Of a stretch of 64,000 bases of DNA, positions 62,668 through 64,000 are shown one piece after another (the first letter of the stretch is position 1; the number at the start of each line of letters is the position of its first letter). This stretch comes from Maricaulis parjimensis (lineage in GTDB: Bacteria; Pseudomonadota; Alphaproteobacteria; Caulobacterales; Maricaulaceae): assembly GCF_016817355.1 (NCBI RefSeq), contig NZ_JADOTT010000001.1, positions 484,072 through 548,071 of the forward strand, written 5' to 3'. A program made the translations under genes and the position numbers. A model generated the notes under the pieces. The model was not told the origin of the DNA. It ran no database searches and saw only the letters and a program-made list of their open reading frames with translations.

Positions 62668-63354
62668 CTAGCTCTGCAGCCGGTAACCACCGCTTTCCGT
62701 GACGAGAAGCCGAGCCTGGCCGGGATCGGGCTCGATCTTCTGGCGCAAGCGGTAGACATGGGTTTCCAGCGTGTGGGTCGTCACCGCCGGATTATAGCCC
62801 CAGACCTCGTGCAGCAGCTCGTCGCGCGGTACCGGCTTGCCGCCGGCCCGGTAGAGGTATTTGAGGATATTCGTCTCTTTCTCGGTGAGGCGGACCTTGC
62901 GATCCTCCCCGACGAGCAACAGCTTCATGGCCGGGCGGAATTCATAGGGCCCGATCTGGAAGACGGCATCCTCGCTCTGCTCATGGCTGCGCATATGGGC
63001 GCGCACACGGGCCAGAAGGACGGAGAATTTGAAGGGCTTGGTGACATAGTCATTGGCGCCCGATTCCAGACCCAGGATCTGGTCGGCATCGGTGTCCTGC
63101 GCCGTCAGCATGACGATCGGGGCAGACAGGCCATTCTTGCGCATCAAGCGGCAGGCCTCGCGGCCGTCCATGTCCGGCAGATCGACGTCCAGAAGCACGA
63201 CGTCGGCGCGTTCGTCCTTGGCCAGCGCCATACCCTGGCTGGCATTGGCCGCCGACAGGGTGCGGAATTCCTCATGAAGGGCGAATTGTTCGGCCAGCGC
63301 CTCGCGCAGGTCGTCATCATCGTCCACGATCAGGATGGTCTTTTGTGCGCTCAT
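62668..63354 (-). CDS. cenR: OmpR-family response regulator, CenR-like
   Basis: 228 residues: a receiver with acidic DDDDD cluster (11-15), phospho-acceptor Asp56 (LLDVDLP), Thr/Lys in MLTAQDTDADQILGLESGANDYVTKPFKF, and a winged-helix output (RLTEKETNILKYLYRAGGKPVPRDELLHEVWGYNPAVTTHTLETHVYRLRQKIEPDP). The sequence matches, from memory, CenR, the essential envelope regulator of Caulobacter. No histidine kinase is adjacent. The ATG has no Shine-Dalgarno site. The upstream 256 bases contain CTGCCGACCGGCAG. Confidence 0.82.
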   Translation of the reverse strand: MSAQKTILIVDDDDDLREALAEQFALHEEFRTLSAANASQGMALAKDERADVVLLDVDLPDMDGREACRLMRKNGLSAPIVMLTAQDTDADQILGLESGANDYVTKPFKFSVLLARVRAHMRSHEQSEDAVFQIGPYEFRPAMKLLLVGEDRKVRLTEKETNILKYLYRAGGKPVPRDELLHEVWGYNPAVTTHTLETHVYRLRQKIEPDPGQARLLVTESGGYRLQS

Positions 63355-63391
63355 TCTGTGATCATGCCCATTTCACGGCGCAAGGCAAATA

Positions 63392-63405
63392 CTGCCGACC
63401 GGCAG
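63392..63405. promoter_or_regulatory. Palindrome CTGCCG-AC-CGGCAG upstream of the CenR-like gene
   Basis: A 14-base perfect palindrome 38 bases before the regulator start, flanked by two GGCAAAT direct repeats (about 63384-63390 and 63415-63421). The arrangement looks like an operator, possibly for autoregulation, in the divergent spacer shared with the L,D-transpeptidase gene. Confidence 0.35.
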
Positions 63406-63610
63406 GAATTGCCCGGCAAATTTTGCGCCTTCAGCCCGATTAGTCCTGTGTTTTTCATGCTTAATATGTGGTCCCGATTTTGCTGGGTAAGTCCCGAGTC
63501 CGAAACCGGACACACATCCGTGGTGGGGGAGGCGAGACGGACGATCGTGCAGCCTGTTTGCACAGCTTGTCCCTCGCCGACCACCGCGTTTCCGCTCTAG
63601 ACTATCGCTC

Positions 63611-64000
63611 ATGGATTGGCAGGTCTCCCGCAAAGGCCAAATGGCCCTTGGCGCGCGCACCGTACGCGCAGCCCTTGGTAAAGAGGGAATCACGGATGCG
63701 TCAGCCAAGCGCGAGGGCGATGGAGCCACCCCGTTGGGCCGCTATCCCCTGCGGCGGGTCTACTACCGCGCCGACCGGGTCGCCCGGCCCGAAACAGCCC
63801 TGCCGGTCCGGCAAATCCGAAAAGATGATGGCTGGTGCGATGCCCCGGACGATGCGGCCTACAACCGCCCGGTCCGCCTGCCCTACAAAGCCTCCCACGA
63901 AGAATTATGGCGCGAGGACGGGCTCTACGACCTGATCCTGGTGCTGGGCCATAATGATGATCCGCCGGTTCCCGGCCTGGGGTCGGCGATCTTCCTGCAT
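63611..64000 (+). CDS. L,D-transpeptidase-like (YkuD) protein, truncated by the window
   Basis: 130 codons to the right edge, no stop. The start ATG gives MDWQVSRKGQMALGARTVRA and then KREGDGATPLGRYPLRRVYYRADRV, ending LVLGHNDDPPVPGLGSAIFLH, which is the YkuD-type motif HN...GSAIFLH with the catalytic His; the Cys of SxGCxR would lie beyond the edge. No obvious signal peptide, a feature of the ErfK/YbiS/YkuD-like 'L,D-transpeptidase family' small members. Divergent from the CenR-like gene, consistent with envelope-related control. Confidence 0.8.
   Translation, partial: MDWQVSRKGQMALGARTVRAALGKEGITDASAKREGDGATPLGRYPLRRVYYRADRVARPETALPVRQIRKDDGWCDAPDDAAYNRPVRLPYKASHEELWREDGLYDLILVLGHNDDPPVPGLGSAIFLH

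Noticed and set aside
63351-63584. 77-codon minus-strand ORF overlapping the CenR-like start (ATGA)
   Set aside because: No ribosome site or recognisable features; not listed as a gene, but mentioned in the findings because of the overlap.
1-64000. CRISPR arrays, insertion sequences, prophage genes, toxin-antitoxin pairs
   Set aside because: Looked for throughout; no spaced direct-repeat array, transposase, integrase, phage structural gene or paired toxin-antitoxin genes were found.

Overview
The window is about 64 kb of high-GC alphaproteobacterial chromosome. Gene order, GC-rich codon use, a ~1640-residue NAD-glutamate dehydrogenase, a CenR-like regulator, DUF2794 and CtrA-type boxes (TTAA-N7-TTAAC) point to the Caulobacterales/Maricaulales/Hyphomonadaceae group (inference). 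No insertion sequence, prophage, CRISPR array or rRNA is visible. The first 17 bases closely match the end of an Illumina adapter, so position 1 is probably a contig end.

Layout. 1-4.1 kb: the translation/secretion operon ffh-rpsP-rimM-trmD-rplS on the minus strand, with a cluster of palindromes between rpsP and rimM. 4.2-7.4 kb: small membrane proteins and a dicarboxylate/amino-acid symporter. 7.5-10.1 kb: peroxide defence (ahpD, ahpC, divergent oxyR with a consensus OxyR site) and an orphan receiver protein. 10.3-12.8 kb: a GbsR/MarR-type regulator, a membrane fatty-acid desaturase and a DUF4166 protein, with the same palindrome in front of the regulator and the desaturase; then arsC. 12.8-19.3 kb: a CitE-like lyase, pdxY, and a five-gene ABC-2/GldG/DUF4340/VOC operon. 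19.6-28.9 kb: housekeeping genes (DUF2794, BI-1, thpR, phosphatases, a histidine kinase, argG, glutaminase, LysE exporter, pyrF, an SDHAF4-like factor).

28.9-43.2 kb: htpX, rsmB, rpe, a heparinase-like protein, a CapD-like nucleotide-sugar enzyme, purH, a lipoprotein hydrolase and the very long NAD-glutamate dehydrogenase (gdhZ type). 43.2-48.1 kb is the least familiar part. It has a structured 400-base gap, a coupled trio (isochorismatase fold lacking its catalytic residues, GNAT, unknown protein), a perfect CtrA box, a divergent LysR-type regulator, an XRE regulator, a sulfotransferase-like protein and tRNA-Gly(GCC). 48.2-64 kb: prolyl-tRNA editing protein, cnoX, Trm112, DUF971, an oxidoreductase, DsrE, a UbiH-family hydroxylase, ftsK, an EamA transporter, a DUF3857/transglutaminase membrane protein, a beta-propeller, lolA, a candidate small RNA with C/U-rich loops, xthA, a CenR-like regulator and a truncated L,D-transpeptidase gene at the right edge.

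Most promising for follow-up: the candidate RNA after lolA, the shared operator of the regulator/desaturase unit, the trio under a CtrA box, and the inverted repeats upstream of gdhZ.
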